Assembly (NCBI RefSeq): GCF_000340965.1
Contig: NZ_ANAY01000036.1
Location: 1 to 64,000 of the forward strand
Reading direction: 5' to 3'
From: Nocardiopsis kunsanensis DSM 44524
GTDB lineage: Bacteria; Actinomycetota; Actinomycetes; Streptosporangiales; Streptosporangiaceae
Length of the DNA stretch: 64,000 bases
The position numbers were made by a program, and so were the translations under genes. The notes under the pieces are model-generated. The model worked only from the letters and a program-made list of their open reading frames with translations, did no database searches and had not been told where the DNA came from. This document shows positions 16,230-25,003 of this stretch, piece after piece (the stretch's first letter is position 1; every line of letters begins with the position of its first letter).

Positions 16230-19200
16230 TCACTCCCCCGTTCCGGTGGACTCGGTGATGCGGGCGCGGCGCCGGTAGGCACGGACCAGTTCGAGCCGTT
16301 CGGGGCCCTTGGGGCGGCGTCCGGGCCGGATGTCGGCCGTGAGCGCCTTGACCTCCTGGATGTGCACGTTGGGGTCCAGGGAGATGGACATCAGTTCGTT
16401 GGCGGAGTCACCCGTGCTGTAGCCGTTGGGGCCCCAGTGGTAGGGCATGCCGATCTGGTGCACGACCCGGCCCTGGACCCGGAGCGGGGCCATGCGGTCG
16501 GTGACCAGTACCCGGGCCTCAATCGCGTTCCGTGCGGATACCAGCGTCGCCCAGCCCTTGTGGTCGAGCCCCCGTTCCGCGGCCAGTTCAGGGCTGACCT
16601 CGCAGAAGAACTCGGGCTGGAGCTCGGAGAGGTAGGGCGTCCACCGGCTCATCCCGCCCGCCGTGAACTGCTCGGTCACGCGGTAGGTCGTCACCACGTA
16701 CGGGTAGACGTCGGACTCGGGCGTCCCGGGTTCCGGGTGGTACAGGTTGTACTCGTGCGGGTACAGCAGCCGGGTCGGGTTGCGTCCCTGCGTGTAGAGC
16801 AGGTTCTCGAACGGGGTGTCCTGCGGTTCGTAGTGGGTGGGCATGGGCCCGTCGTTCAGGCCCGCGGGTGCGTACAGCCATCCCTTGCCGTCGGCCTGCA
16901 TGATGAAGGCGTCCCGGCCGCTGAGCGCTTCCACCCCCTTCGCGTCCTCGTCCGGCCGGTGATGGGGCGCCTTGTCCTTCTCGAAGTCGGGGGTGTCGTG
17001 CCCGATCCACCTACTCTGCTCGGGGTCCCACCAGATCAGGGACTTGCGTGAACTCCACGGCTGCCCGTCCTCGTCGGCCGATGCGCGGTTGTAGAGGATG
17101 CGCCGGTTGTCGGGCCAGCTCCAGGCCCACTCCGCGGCGATCCAGTCCTGTTCCGAGCCGGGTTTCTTGCGGGCGGACTGGTTGACCCCGTCCTTGAAGA
17201 CCCCGCAGTAGATCCAGCATCCGCACGTGGTCGAGCCGTCCGCCTTCAACTCGGTGTAGAGGCTCAGCGGCCGGCCCTCGGCGTCGTGGCCGTTGATCTC
17301 CTGCAGGATCGCCGCCGCGTCGGGCTCTCCGTCCGGTTCGAGCGGGTAGTCCCACGTCAGTTCCGTGACGGGGCGGTCCTTCGGATCGTCGGAATCGGCG
17401 AGGCGCTCGCGGACGAGTTCACCCAGGCGGTACATGAACCACAGGTCGCTGGTCCGCTCTCCGGTGGCCCGGACGGCGCGGTCGTGCCACTGCAGCGTGC
17501 GGTTGGTGTTGGTGAAGGTGCCCGACTTCTCTGTGTGGGCCGAGGCAGGGAAGAAGAACACCTCGGTGCCGATGTCCTCGGTACGTTTCTCCCCGGAGTC
17601 GATCTCGGGGCCGTCCTTCCACCAGGTGGCGCTCTCGATGAGGGAGAAGTCGCGCACCACGAGCCATTCGAGGTTGGCCATGCCCATGCGCTGGGCCCTG
17701 GAGTTGGCCGACCCCACGGCGGGGTTCTCCCCCATGAGGAAGTACCCCTTGCACTCCCCGCTCATCTGGCCCATGACCGTGTCGTACGTGCTGTGCGATC
17801 CGGTCAGACGGGGCAGGTGGTCGAAGCAGTAGTCGTTCTCGGCGGTGGCGTGCTCCCCCCACCAGGCCTTGAGCAGACTGACGGTGTAGGCCTCCATGTT
17901 CGACCAGAAACCCTTGTGCGGGAAGCCCGCCGCCAGGACGTAGGAGTCCAGGTCCTGCTCCTCGTCCGCGTGCGGCATCGGCAGGTACCCGGGCAACAGG
18001 TCGAACAGGGTCGGTACGTCGCTGGAGCCCTGGATGCTGACGTGTCCGCGCAGGGCCTGGATCCCGCCGCCGGGACGCCCGATGTTGCCCAGGAGCAGCT
18101 GCAGGATGGATGCGGTCCGGATGTACTGCGATCCGACGGTGTGCTGGGTCCAGCCGACGGCGTAGCAGAACGCGCTCGTGCGGTCCCGGCCGGAGTTCTC
18201 GGTGAGGTGTTTGCAGACCCGCAGGAACACCTCCTTCGGGATCCCGCAGATCTCCTCGACCGCCTCCGGGGTGTAGCGCGAGTAGTGCCGCTTGAGGATC
18301 TGGAAGACGCAGTTCGGGTCCTGGAGGGTCTCGTCCTGGCGGGAGGCGTCCCGGATGACCGCGCCGCCCGAGCCGTGCTGCTCGGGACGGCCCGAGCTGG
18401 AGATACCCATGTACTCGTCGGTCCGGGCCTTGTAGAGCTGATTGCGGTCGCCGGCCGCGGCCGCGACCTCGACCCCGTCGTATCCCCACGTGGTGACGTC
18501 GTAGCTGCGGTCCGATTCGTTGTAACCGGAGAAGAGCCCGTCGAGGTCCTCGGTGTCCCGGAAGTCCTCGTTGACGATCGTGGCGGCGTTGGTGAACGCC
18601 TTCACGTACTCCTCGAAGTACTTGCCCTCGGTGAGGACGTGGTTGATGATGCCGCCGAGGAAGGCGATGTCGGTTCCCGCCCTGATCGGCACGTGCAGGT
18701 CGGCCAGGGCGCTGGTGCGGCTGAACCGGGGATCGACGTGGATGACGACGGCGCCTCGCGCCTTGGCCTCCATGACCCACTGGAACCCCACGGGGTGGGC
18801 CTCGGCGAAGTTGGAACCCTCGATGATGATGCAGTCGGAGTTCTGCAGGTCCTGCAGGAACATCGTCGCCCCGCCGCGGCCGAAGCTCGTACCGAGGCCG
18901 GAGACGGTGGAGCTGTGGCAGACCCGGGCCTGGTTCTCCACCTGCACGACGCCGAGCGCGGTGAGGAGCTTCTTGATGAGGTAGTTCTCCTCGTTGTCGA
19001 GGGTGGCGCCCCCGAGGCTGGCGATGCCCATGGTGCGGGCGACCCTGCTTCCCTCGTGCTCTTCCTGCCAGGTCTCCTCGCGGGTGTCCACGACCCGGTC
19101 GGCGACCATGCGCATGGCAGTGTCGAGGTCGAGCTCCTCCCAGTCCGCGCCGTACGGGCGTCGGTAGAGGACCTTGTCCTCACGGGCGGGTCCGGTGGTC

Positions 19201-19484
19201 AGTTGCAGGCTGGCCGAGCCCTTGGGGCACAGGCGCCCTCGGCTGATGGGGGAGTCCGGGTCCCCCTCGATCTGGATGACTTCCTCGTCCTTGACATAGA
19301 CGTTCTGGCCGCAGCCGACGGCACAGTAAGGGCACACCGACTTGACGACACGGTCGGCGTCCTCGGTCCGCGGCCGGAGCTCCTCACTCCGTGCGGACTT
19401 GGCCGCGGCCCCTCTCCCCGTCGGGTCCTCCCCGGTCAGTTGCCGGTAGACCGGCCACGACTCGATCCATGTCCGTACACCCAT
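16230..19484 (-). CDS. fdnG: Formate dehydrogenase-N type catalytic (alpha) subunit
   Basis: 1084-aa molybdopterin (bis-MGD) enzyme oxidising formate to CO2. The 4Fe-4S motif is C51-x2-C54-x3-C58 with C86 in RLCPKG. The catalytic residue is Cys189 (RVCH), in the place where E. coli FdnG has selenocysteine, followed by His190. The molybdopterin dinucleotide-binding C-terminal domain is intact. The ATG at 19484 is preceded by GGGGAGG. The N-terminus MGVRTWIESWPVYRQL shows no twin-arginine signal, so the protein may stay in the cytoplasm, unlike E. coli FDH-N. First gene of the alpha-beta-NrfD operon. An fdhD-type maturation gene is not in the window. Confidence 0.92.
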   Translation of the reverse strand: MGVRTWIESWPVYRQLTGEDPTGRGAAAKSARSEELRPRTEDADRVVKSVCPYCAVGCGQNVYVKDEEVIQIEGDPDSPISRGRLCPKGSASLQLTTGPAREDKVLYRRPYGADWEELDLDTAMRMVADRVVDTREETWQEEHEGSRVARTMGIASLGGATLDNEENYLIKKLLTALGVVQVENQARVCHSSTVSGLGTSFGRGGATMFLQDLQNSDCIIIEGSNFAEAHPVGFQWVMEAKARGAVVIHVDPRFSRTSALADLHVPIRAGTDIAFLGGIINHVLTEGKYFEEYVKAFTNAATIVNEDFRDTEDLDGLFSGYNESDRSYDVTTWGYDGVEVAAAAGDRNQLYKARTDEYMGISSSGRPEQHGSGGAVIRDASRQDETLQDPNCVFQILKRHYSRYTPEAVEEICGIPKEVFLRVCKHLTENSGRDRTSAFCYAVGWTQHTVGSQYIRTASILQLLLGNIGRPGGGIQALRGHVSIQGSSDVPTLFDLLPGYLPMPHADEEQDLDSYVLAAGFPHKGFWSNMEAYTVSLLKAWWGEHATAENDYCFDHLPRLTGSHSTYDTVMGQMSGECKGYFLMGENPAVGSANSRAQRMGMANLEWLVVRDFSLIESATWWKDGPEIDSGEKRTEDIGTEVFFFPASAHTEKSGTFTNTNRTLQWHDRAVRATGERTSDLWFMYRLGELVRERLADSDDPKDRPVTELTWDYPLEPDGEPDAAAILQEINGHDAEGRPLSLYTELKADGSTTCGCWIYCGVFKDGVNQSARKKPGSEQDWIAAEWAWSWPDNRRILYNRASADEDGQPWSSRKSLIWWDPEQSRWIGHDTPDFEKDKAPHHRPDEDAKGVEALSGRDAFIMQADGKGWLYAPAGLNDGPMPTHYEPQDTPFENLLYTQGRNPTRLLYPHEYNLYHPEPGTPESDVYPYVVTTYRVTEQFTAGGMSRWTPYLSELQPEFFCEVSPELAAERGLDHKGWATLVSARNAIEARVLVTDRMAPLRVQGRVVHQIGMPYHWGPNGYSTGDSANELMSISLDPNVHIQEVKALTADIRPGRRPKGPERLELVRAYRRRARITESTGTGE

Positions 19485-19835
19485 CGTTTTGCCTCCCCAG
19501 GCCCGGAACGGTCGATGAACTCGGGCTCGTCTCACCGTCGATCACACGTCGGGGGCGGAGGGTGAGGACACGCCGCGCATGGCACACGCTTGGGCCCAGG
19601 GGCCGACCCGAGGGGATCTCCGGCCCCGGGCGGGCCGCCACACGGCCGGCCTCGGCAGCCGGAAAGCCCGGCCCACGCGCCGGACCGGTGATACGGCGGA
19701 AGCCATGCGCGGACTCCCCGTGCTGCGTGTTTCACGTGAAACAGCCCCCGAGCCAAGCCCTGGCAAAGAAAGGCGTCGACGCCCCGGGGGCGGGGCAGTG
19801 GAGAACTCACGACCACCGATCGCTCAGGGGGAGAC
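19485..19835. promoter_or_regulatory. Divergent promoter region with parS
   Basis: 351 bp between the formate dehydrogenase operon and a rightward small membrane-protein gene; it must hold both promoters. It contains a perfect parS (own entry). No credible ORF on either strand. Confidence 0.6.
19728..19743. promoter_or_regulatory. parS, ParB-binding centromere site
   Basis: TGTTTCACGTGAAACA is a perfect 16-bp match to the chromosomal parS consensus. It lies about 38 kb from the dnaA-dnaN origin, consistent with ParB loading near oriC. It sits in an intergenic region between divergent operons. Confidence 0.93.
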
Positions 19836-20306
19836 ATGCGCGTACTACGCCTGCTGTCGGGAGCCTCCGCCGCTGCGGGGCGGGGGCTTCTGGCCGGGCT
19901 GGCGGGAACCGCCGCCATGACCGTGTCCAGCACTTTGGAGGCACGGATCCGGGGCCGGGGCGGCAGCTCCGCTCCGGCCGACGCGGCCGCCGTCGCGCTC
20001 GGCGTGCATCCGGAAGGGGAGGGCGGGGGCCGGTTCAGCACCCTTGTGCACTGGGGATACGGCACGGGCTGGGGCGCGGTCCGCGGTCTCGTCGGCTGGG
20101 CCGGACTGAGCGGCACCCCGGCGACCGCGGCCCACCTGGCAGCGGTGTGGGGCGGGGAGCAGGTCGTCCTGCCCGCGACCGGGACCAGTGGGCCCGCAAC
20201 GGCCTGGGGCGTCGAGGAGATCGCCATCGACCTGCTCCACCACTCCGTGTACGCGGCCGCGACCGGGGTGGTCTACGAGGCGCTGGACCGCGCCGGTCCT
20301 GCCTGA
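19836..20306 (+). CDS. Small hydrophobic protein, unknown function
   Basis: 156-aa protein starting at an ATG with GGGGGAGAC directly upstream. It has moderately hydrophobic stretches (LLAGLAGTAAMTV near residue 20, HWGYGTGWGAVRGLVG near 70, and a C-terminal YAAATGVVYEAL), giving a pattern seen in uncharacterised DUF1440-like actinobacterial membrane proteins. No catalytic motif is evident. It is transcribed from the parS-containing intergenic region and ends before a strong terminator. Real gene, function unknown. Confidence 0.7.
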   Translation: MRVLRLLSGASAAAGRGLLAGLAGTAAMTVSSTLEARIRGRGGSSAPADAAAVALGVHPEGEGGGRFSTLVHWGYGTGWGAVRGLVGWAGLSGTPATAAHLAAVWGGEQVVLPATGTSGPATAWGVEEIAIDLLHHSVYAAATGVVYEALDRAGPA

Positions 20307-20345
20307 CCGGCCGGTGCAGCGCCCGCCCTCGAAGCAGCGCGGGAA

Positions 20346-20378
20346 CGGGGCGGGGACGTTTCGGACGGCCCCGCCCCG
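20346..20378. terminator. Bidirectional terminator
   Basis: Perfect 10-bp stem CGGGGCGGGG/CCCCGCCCCG with a 13-base loop between two converging genes (stops at 20306 and 20393). Confidence 0.75.
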
Positions 20379-20392
20379 AACAGCGCGCGGAA

Positions 20393-21751
20393 CTACTTCG
20401 CCTGCGTGCGGTCGGCGTGGAGGTCGGCACCCTGGGGGCTCTTCACCAGTGAGACCGCCACCCCCGAGATCAGCGACAGCACGATGACGTAGACACCGAT
20501 GGTCCACGATGCGCCGAACGTGGTCAGGAGGACCTCGGCGATGGTCGCGGCGAAGGCACCCCCGAGGATCGCGCCGAGGGCGTAACCGATGGAGACCCCG
20601 GAATAACGGATCTCGGCGGGGAACATCTCCGCGTACAGCGCCGATTGGGGCCCGTAGCTCAGCCCCAGGGTCAGGCAGAGCACGAGGACCCCCACGAAGT
20701 ACCAGAGGAGGTCGCCGGTGTCGACCAGGAACCACATCGGCACCGCCCAGACCGCGAGGGCCACGTAACCGAGCTGGAAGGTGCGTACCCGGCCGAGCTT
20801 GTCACTGACCCACCCGCCGTACATCGTCGAGATCAGCCAGCCGAACGCGGCCAGGGTGGTCGCCAGCAACACCGGTTCGCGTTCCAGGCCCAGGCCGAAC
20901 TCCTCCACCGGACGGGAGGCATAGGTGGCCAGGAAGGCGATGACGAGGTATCCGGCGGCGTTGTTGGCCACGAAGATCAGTGCGGCGAGGAGGACCTCCT
21001 TGCTGTGCTTGCGGAACAGCCGTCCCAGGGGAGCCGAGGACTCGGACCTGCGCCGCTGCATGAGCTCGAAGACCGGGGACTCCTCGACCGTCCGGCGGAT
21101 GAGGTGGCCGACCACGATCAGCACGAACGACAGCAGGAACGGGATACGCCAGCCCCATTCCGTGAACCCATCGGTGCCGATGGTCGCGGTGATGGCCCAC
21201 ACGACGAAGGTCGCGAGGATCATGCCGCAGGGAACGCCGATCTGCGGGTAGGCGCCGAAGACCCCGCGCTTGCCCACGGGGGCGTGTTCGACGGACATGA
21301 GGGCGGCGCCGCCCCACTCGCCACCGGCGGAGAAGCCCTGCACCACGCGCAGGAAGATCAGCAGGATCGGTGCGGCCACCCCGATCTGGGCGTAGGTGGG
21401 CAGCAGACCGATGAGGAAGGTCGCCGCACCCATCATGACCAAGGTGATGACGAGGATCCTCTTGCGTCCGAACCGGTCGCCGAGGTGGCCGGCCACGATC
21501 GCGCCCAGGGGGCGGAAGAGGAAGGAGATTCCGATCGTGGCGAAGGACAGGACCTGTGCCACGGCGGGGTTGGCCTCCGACAGGGGAGACAGGAAGAGCG
21601 GTGCGAAGACCAGCCCCGCGGCTTGTGCGTAGATGAAGAAGTCGTACCACTCGATGGTCGTGCCGACCATGGTCCCGGCGAGGACCTTGCGCCGTTCCTC
21701 GGGGTCGAGCTCCCCGGTCGGCTGGGAGGTGGGTGGGTCGGAAGTCGCCAT
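20393..21751 (-). CDS. MFS transporter, metabolite:H+ symporter (MHS) family
   Basis: 452-aa twelve-helix permease of the ShiA/ProP-type MHS family. Typical motifs are TIEWYDFFIYAQAAGLVF in helix 1, the loop 2-3 signature GHLGDRFGRKR, and FSAGGEWGGAALMSVEHAP after helix 4. It would take up an organic acid, betaine or similar solute by proton symport; the substrate is not predictable here. The ATG at 21751 has GGAG upstream. A TetR-type palindrome lies about 160 bp upstream (21913-21926), a possible control site. Monocistronic. Confidence 0.9.
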   Translation of the reverse strand: MATSDPPTSQPTGELDPEERRKVLAGTMVGTTIEWYDFFIYAQAAGLVFAPLFLSPLSEANPAVAQVLSFATIGISFLFRPLGAIVAGHLGDRFGRKRILVITLVMMGAATFLIGLLPTYAQIGVAAPILLIFLRVVQGFSAGGEWGGAALMSVEHAPVGKRGVFGAYPQIGVPCGMILATFVVWAITATIGTDGFTEWGWRIPFLLSFVLIVVGHLIRRTVEESPVFELMQRRRSESSAPLGRLFRKHSKEVLLAALIFVANNAAGYLVIAFLATYASRPVEEFGLGLEREPVLLATTLAAFGWLISTMYGGWVSDKLGRVRTFQLGYVALAVWAVPMWFLVDTGDLLWYFVGVLVLCLTLGLSYGPQSALYAEMFPAEIRYSGVSIGYALGAILGGAFAATIAEVLLTTFGASWTIGVYVIVLSLISGVAVSLVKSPQGADLHADRTQAK

Positions 21752-22053
21752 GGGTGCTCCGTAGGTTCACGCGCCGACCTCGACGGCCGGACAGCACGGC
21801 AGAACAAGACAATCCAGGCCTTTCGCCTGTGAGTCACAGGACACCTTGCCATGTGATACAAGGCACTCTTCAATCCGGGGGGATCTTTTCCCTGCTCGCC
21901 ACACCTGGCATGACCGAACGGTCGGTAAGGAAAATGGTGGAGGCGCCCTGCCGGCCTGGTGACAGGCCTGCCTGTCGGCGGGACGCGTTGCCGGCACGGC
22001 GGCATGCCGTCGGGGCGGCACACCGGCCCGGGGACCGTGCCCTCCCAGGTGCC
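21752..22053. other. Intergenic region left of the transposon
   Basis: 302 bp between the MHS transporter start and the transposon. It holds the transporter promoter. ACCGA-ACGG-TCGGT at 21913-21926 is an inverted repeat of the kind bound by TetR regulators. No gene is seen. Confidence 0.5.
21913..21926. promoter_or_regulatory. Possible TetR-type operator
   Basis: ACCGA and TCGGT form a perfect 5-bp inverted repeat around ACGG, similar to common TetR-family operators. It lies upstream of the MHS transporter gene; no tetR gene is in the window next to it. Confidence 0.35.
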
Positions 22054-22058
22054 TGCAT
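22054..22058. repeat. Target-site duplication, left copy (TGCAT)
   Basis: TGCAT directly precedes the TGTTGA left end; the same five bases follow the right end at 29412-29416. A 5-bp duplication is typical for Tn7/Tn5053-type DDE transposons. Confidence 0.85.
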
Positions 22059-22066
22059 TGTTGAAT

Positions 22067-22128
22067 GACAGCGTTGTGTCACTGGAAACGACAGTTATCT
22101 GTCACCGGTGACGACATCCCGTTGTCAC
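22067..22128. repeat. Left-end transposase-binding repeats L1-L3
   Basis: Three 16-bp units with the pattern GACA-N7-GTCAC start at 22067, 22090 and 22113, exactly 23 bp apart. L1 is GACAGCGTTGTGTCAC, L2 GACAGTTATCTGTCAC, L3 GACATCCCGTTGTCAC. They overlap the 3' end of the HTH gene. Ordered repeats of about 20 bp are the hallmark of TnsB/TniA binding sites. Confidence 0.85.
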
Positions 22129-22867
22129 CGCTCCCGCCTCCGTCGTCGCCTGGGTTGAGGCTGTAGAGCACCTCCGACGCCAGTTCCAGACCTTCCTCGG
22201 CGGAACCGCTCACCAGCCCCAGCTTGAGCAGGTCCGCGAGCGCAGCGTCGTCATCACCACTGAGGATTGAGCCCGCCAGCAGCGCCTCCAAGACGCTGAC
22301 GTGCGTCTGTGGGAGGGTGCCGCCGACGGCAACGACGACGCTCTCCAGCGCGGTGCGCTGGCCTGCGGTGAGCAGATCCGTGCGCGAGGTCAGCGCGTAG
22401 GTGTCGGCTCCCACCCGTCGTAGCGCGTAGGGGCCAGTCAGGTCGGCGTGGGCCTGGAGGTGTTCGACGGTCGCCCGGGCGCGCGAGAAGCCCCATCCCA
22501 GGGCGCCGGCGGCCTCCTCGATGGACAACGGTGCCCCGACGTGGAACAGCGCGGCCACCATGGTGCGCGCGTCCTCCACGACCTCCCCCTCCCCGGGCAG
22601 TTCGCTGTCGGCCTCGCGCGGTGCGCGCCGGAGCGAGGAGCACATCTCGTCCAGTTCCTCGATGAGGTCACTGGGGTGCAGGTCCAACCGTCGGCACAGC
22701 TGGATCAGGACGGTCACCGGCAGGGCGCGCAGCCGGTCCTCATCAGTGGAGCGGCGGCGGCCGAGAGTGTCGTGTTCGAGCTGGTGGGGGTGGACACCGA
22801 GCAGGTCGGCGATCTCCCATGAGGTGATGCCGCCAATGCGCAGGCGTTCGGTGATCAGCGGGTGCAA
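22079..22867 (-). CDS. Helix-turn-helix protein of the transposon
   Basis: 262-aa protein from the TTG at 22867, which has GGAG 8 bases upstream and overlaps the stop of the 463-aa gene; an ATG at 22915 is the alternative. Residues 1-60 look like an XRE-type helix-turn-helix (ITSWEIADLLGVHPHQLE). A second winged-helix-like region follows (LSIEEAAGALGWGFSRARATVEHLQ). It is the last gene of the element, in the position that tniQ/tnsD holds in relatives, so it may choose targets or regulate transposition. Its stop lies 20 bp from the left tip of the transposon, and its last codons are part of the L1-L3 repeats. Confidence 0.75.
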   Translation of the reverse strand: MHPLITERLRIGGITSWEIADLLGVHPHQLEHDTLGRRRSTDEDRLRALPVTVLIQLCRRLDLHPSDLIEELDEMCSSLRRAPREADSELPGEGEVVEDARTMVAALFHVGAPLSIEEAAGALGWGFSRARATVEHLQAHADLTGPYALRRVGADTYALTSRTDLLTAGQRTALESVVVAVGGTLPQTHVSVLEALLAGSILSGDDDAALADLLKLGLVSGSAEEGLELASEVLYSLNPGDDGGGSGDNGMSSPVTDNCRFQ

Positions 22868-24246
22868 CGTGCCTTCTCCAAGTGGGTGAGGGTCAGGGCT
22901 CGGGTGGCTAGCCATCCGCCGTTGCCGCGCCGGTCGTGCGAGGGGCAGTCGGGGCCGTGTGTCCAGGTGGGGTTGATGCGCAGGTCTCGGCACAGGCGTT
23001 GCAGACCGTGCCGGAGTTGGGCATCGGGGTCGCACCAACCGGGAGAGGAGGCGTGCACGAAGAAGGAGTCGGAGTCAGTGGCGCCCTGTTCCAGGCGTAG
23101 GGCGCGGTGGGCGGCCAGGGGACGGCGACCGTGGGCGGGGATGCGCACGGGCAGAGCGATGAGTTCTTCGTAGGTGGTTCCGCCGTAGGGACGCAGCCGG
23201 ATGCGGGTGCTCGAACGTCGGTAGGCGGGGATGCGATCGCGGGTGGGGGTGATCAGGCCCCCGTCCTCGGTGACGTCGCACAAACGGATGGCGTCGAAGA
23301 AGCACGCGCTCTGACACAGGTGCAGGGCCAGGGTGATCGCGGCGGCGTCGCCGGTGTGGTGGTGCACGGCCACCCGTTGGGCCCGCCGCGGGTCCAGTTG
23401 GCTTGGTAGGTGCGTCGCGGGGTCCTGGCCCAGCACGTGCGGGTTCCAGTCGAGCCACCATCGGCTGTGCAGCAGGGCGGCCTGGGCGGCGCGCAGCCGG
23501 ACCAGGGCGAGGTTGGGATCGGTGACCGGTCCCAGGAACACGTCGCGCATCCACGCGGTCAGGGCCGCGCCGAAGGGGCGGTGGTAGTCGTGCGGGGCGC
23601 TGGCCTGGGCGTGGAAGAGGCGCACTCGGGTGAAGGCGGCCTGGTAGTGGTCGTCGACTTCGGTGAAGGCCTGGGTGGACAGGCGGGCGCGGCAGGCGGC
23701 GCGGAACCTCCACACGTCGGTCAGTGGAAGCCGGTCCAGGGCCTGGGGTCTACGGCGCAGGGGTGGCGGGTCCAGCCGGACCGGTGCGGCCAACTCGGGC
23801 AGGTCCGCGGACAGGCGGGTCTGGGCTGCGGGTGGGGTCTGGGCCAGGGCGTGGTGGGCTTGGGTGTGGTCGTCGTAGCTCGACCACAGGGCCCACAGGT
23901 GCGCACCGATCGAGGAGGCGAACGTGGCCAGTTCGGTGAGCCGTTCGGTGGTGAGGCGGTGAGCGCGATCCACGACCAGGGCGTGGAAGCGGTGGGTGCG
24001 GGCACAGGCTCGGGCGTGGGCCCACTCGGGTTGGGCCAGGTGCTGAGGCTTGGGTGCGAAGGGGTGTTTGCCCAGGGCGGTGGTCACATCGCGCAGCAGG
24101 GTGGCGCGGTCTGCGCAGCCGGGGGTGGGTCGCAGCACGAGCAGCCGGTCCTGGTGTTCGCTGCGGGTGTGTACGCCGGGCACGGGCAGGTCGGCGGGGT
24201 TGAGGACTAACACCCGTTCGGGCGTCGCCGGGGTGTGCTCAGGCAT
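22855..24246 (-). CDS. Transposon-encoded protein of unknown function, possible degenerate AAA-like
   Basis: 463-aa protein between the TnsC-like ATPase and the HTH gene, overlapping both (8 bp and 13 bp). The start ATG is at 24246. The N-terminal 170 residues contain ALVVDRAHRLTTERLTEL followed by LWALWSSYDD, which resembles the Walker B and sensor part of an AAA ATPase, but the Walker B Glu is replaced and no Walker A is present. The C-terminal part has Cys/His-rich segments (ALHLCQSACFFDAIRLCD; GLQRLCRDLR; HGPDCPSHDRRG). It may take the place of a TniQ-like adaptor; this is inference from position only. Confidence 0.7.
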   Translation of the reverse strand: MPEHTPATPERVLVLNPADLPVPGVHTRSEHQDRLLVLRPTPGCADRATLLRDVTTALGKHPFAPKPQHLAQPEWAHARACARTHRFHALVVDRAHRLTTERLTELATFASSIGAHLWALWSSYDDHTQAHHALAQTPPAAQTRLSADLPELAAPVRLDPPPLRRRPQALDRLPLTDVWRFRAACRARLSTQAFTEVDDHYQAAFTRVRLFHAQASAPHDYHRPFGAALTAWMRDVFLGPVTDPNLALVRLRAAQAALLHSRWWLDWNPHVLGQDPATHLPSQLDPRRAQRVAVHHHTGDAAAITLALHLCQSACFFDAIRLCDVTEDGGLITPTRDRIPAYRRSSTRIRLRPYGGTTYEELIALPVRIPAHGRRPLAAHRALRLEQGATDSDSFFVHASSPGWCDPDAQLRHGLQRLCRDLRINPTWTHGPDCPSHDRRGNGGWLATRALTLTHLEKARCTR

Positions 24247-25003
24247 AGGCGCCGCCGCCGAGCAGGGTGTAGGCGTTGGCGATGATCTCGGCGTCGATCC
24301 CGGTCCGGTCGGTCTCGGCGCACAACTGGGCGGCGGTGTGGGTGAAGGAGGCCCAGTCGCGCAGGGTGCCGTGGGCGTAGAAGTCGTCGATGTCGAGCAG
24401 GGCCTGGGCGTCGGTTCCGGTGTAGATGGGGTGGAACTGGCTGATCAGTTCGGGCACCTTGGCGCGGGGCAGGGTGTGGAAGGGCAGGCGGCGAAAGACG
24501 CGTGAGCGCAGCATGGGCTCGGCCGACAGGACTTCCCAGCAGCCGTCGCCGCCCACGTACAGCAGGGCGAACCGGGTGGTGGGGGCGTCGTGCAGGTGGC
24601 GCAGCAGTTCGATGCAGTCGCTGTTGAGGCGTTGTGCCTCATCGACCACGACCAGGCGGGGCGGGCCCGAGAGCAGGTCGGTCAGGGTCGTGATGAGGTG
24701 GAAGCGGTTGCGGCTGCGGGGTGGTGCGGCGCCGGTCAGGGTGCGCAGGAGTTCGTCGGTGATCATGCGCATGGTCGGGCGGCTGGGGAAGGTTAGCGCG
24801 TAGGCGGTGACCGGGGTGCCGTCGCTGTCTTGGAGGGATTCCAGGGCGGCCTGGACGGCGTAGGTCTTGCCGGTCCCGGCGTTGCCGTGGATGACGCCGG
24901 TGGCCTGGTTGGCGACCAGGTCGTCCACGATCCGGTGGGCGAGCAGGAACGGGCGGGTCTTGAGCGTGCTGGCGCCGGTGAGGTTGGCGAAGTGGGCGGG
25001 CAT
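24239..25003 (-). CDS. TnsC/TniB-like AAA+ ATPase (transposition regulator)
   Basis: 254-aa ATPase with Walker A GNAGTGKT near residue 40, Walker B RLVVVDEAQRL near 117-127 and a sensor-like ALLYVGGDG. This is the TnsC/TniB group that couples target choice to the DDE transposase. The ATG at 25003 overlaps the transposase stop (TGATG). The 3' end overlaps the next gene by 8 bp, so the set is translated as a unit. Full length for TniB-type proteins. Confidence 0.88.
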   Translation of the reverse strand: MPAHFANLTGASTLKTRPFLLAHRIVDDLVANQATGVIHGNAGTGKTYAVQAALESLQDSDGTPVTAYALTFPSRPTMRMITDELLRTLTGAAPPRSRNRFHLITTLTDLLSGPPRLVVVDEAQRLNSDCIELLRHLHDAPTTRFALLYVGGDGCWEVLSAEPMLRSRVFRRLPFHTLPRAKVPELISQFHPIYTGTDAQALLDIDDFYAHGTLRDWASFTHTAAQLCAETDRTGIDAEIIANAYTLLGGGAYA

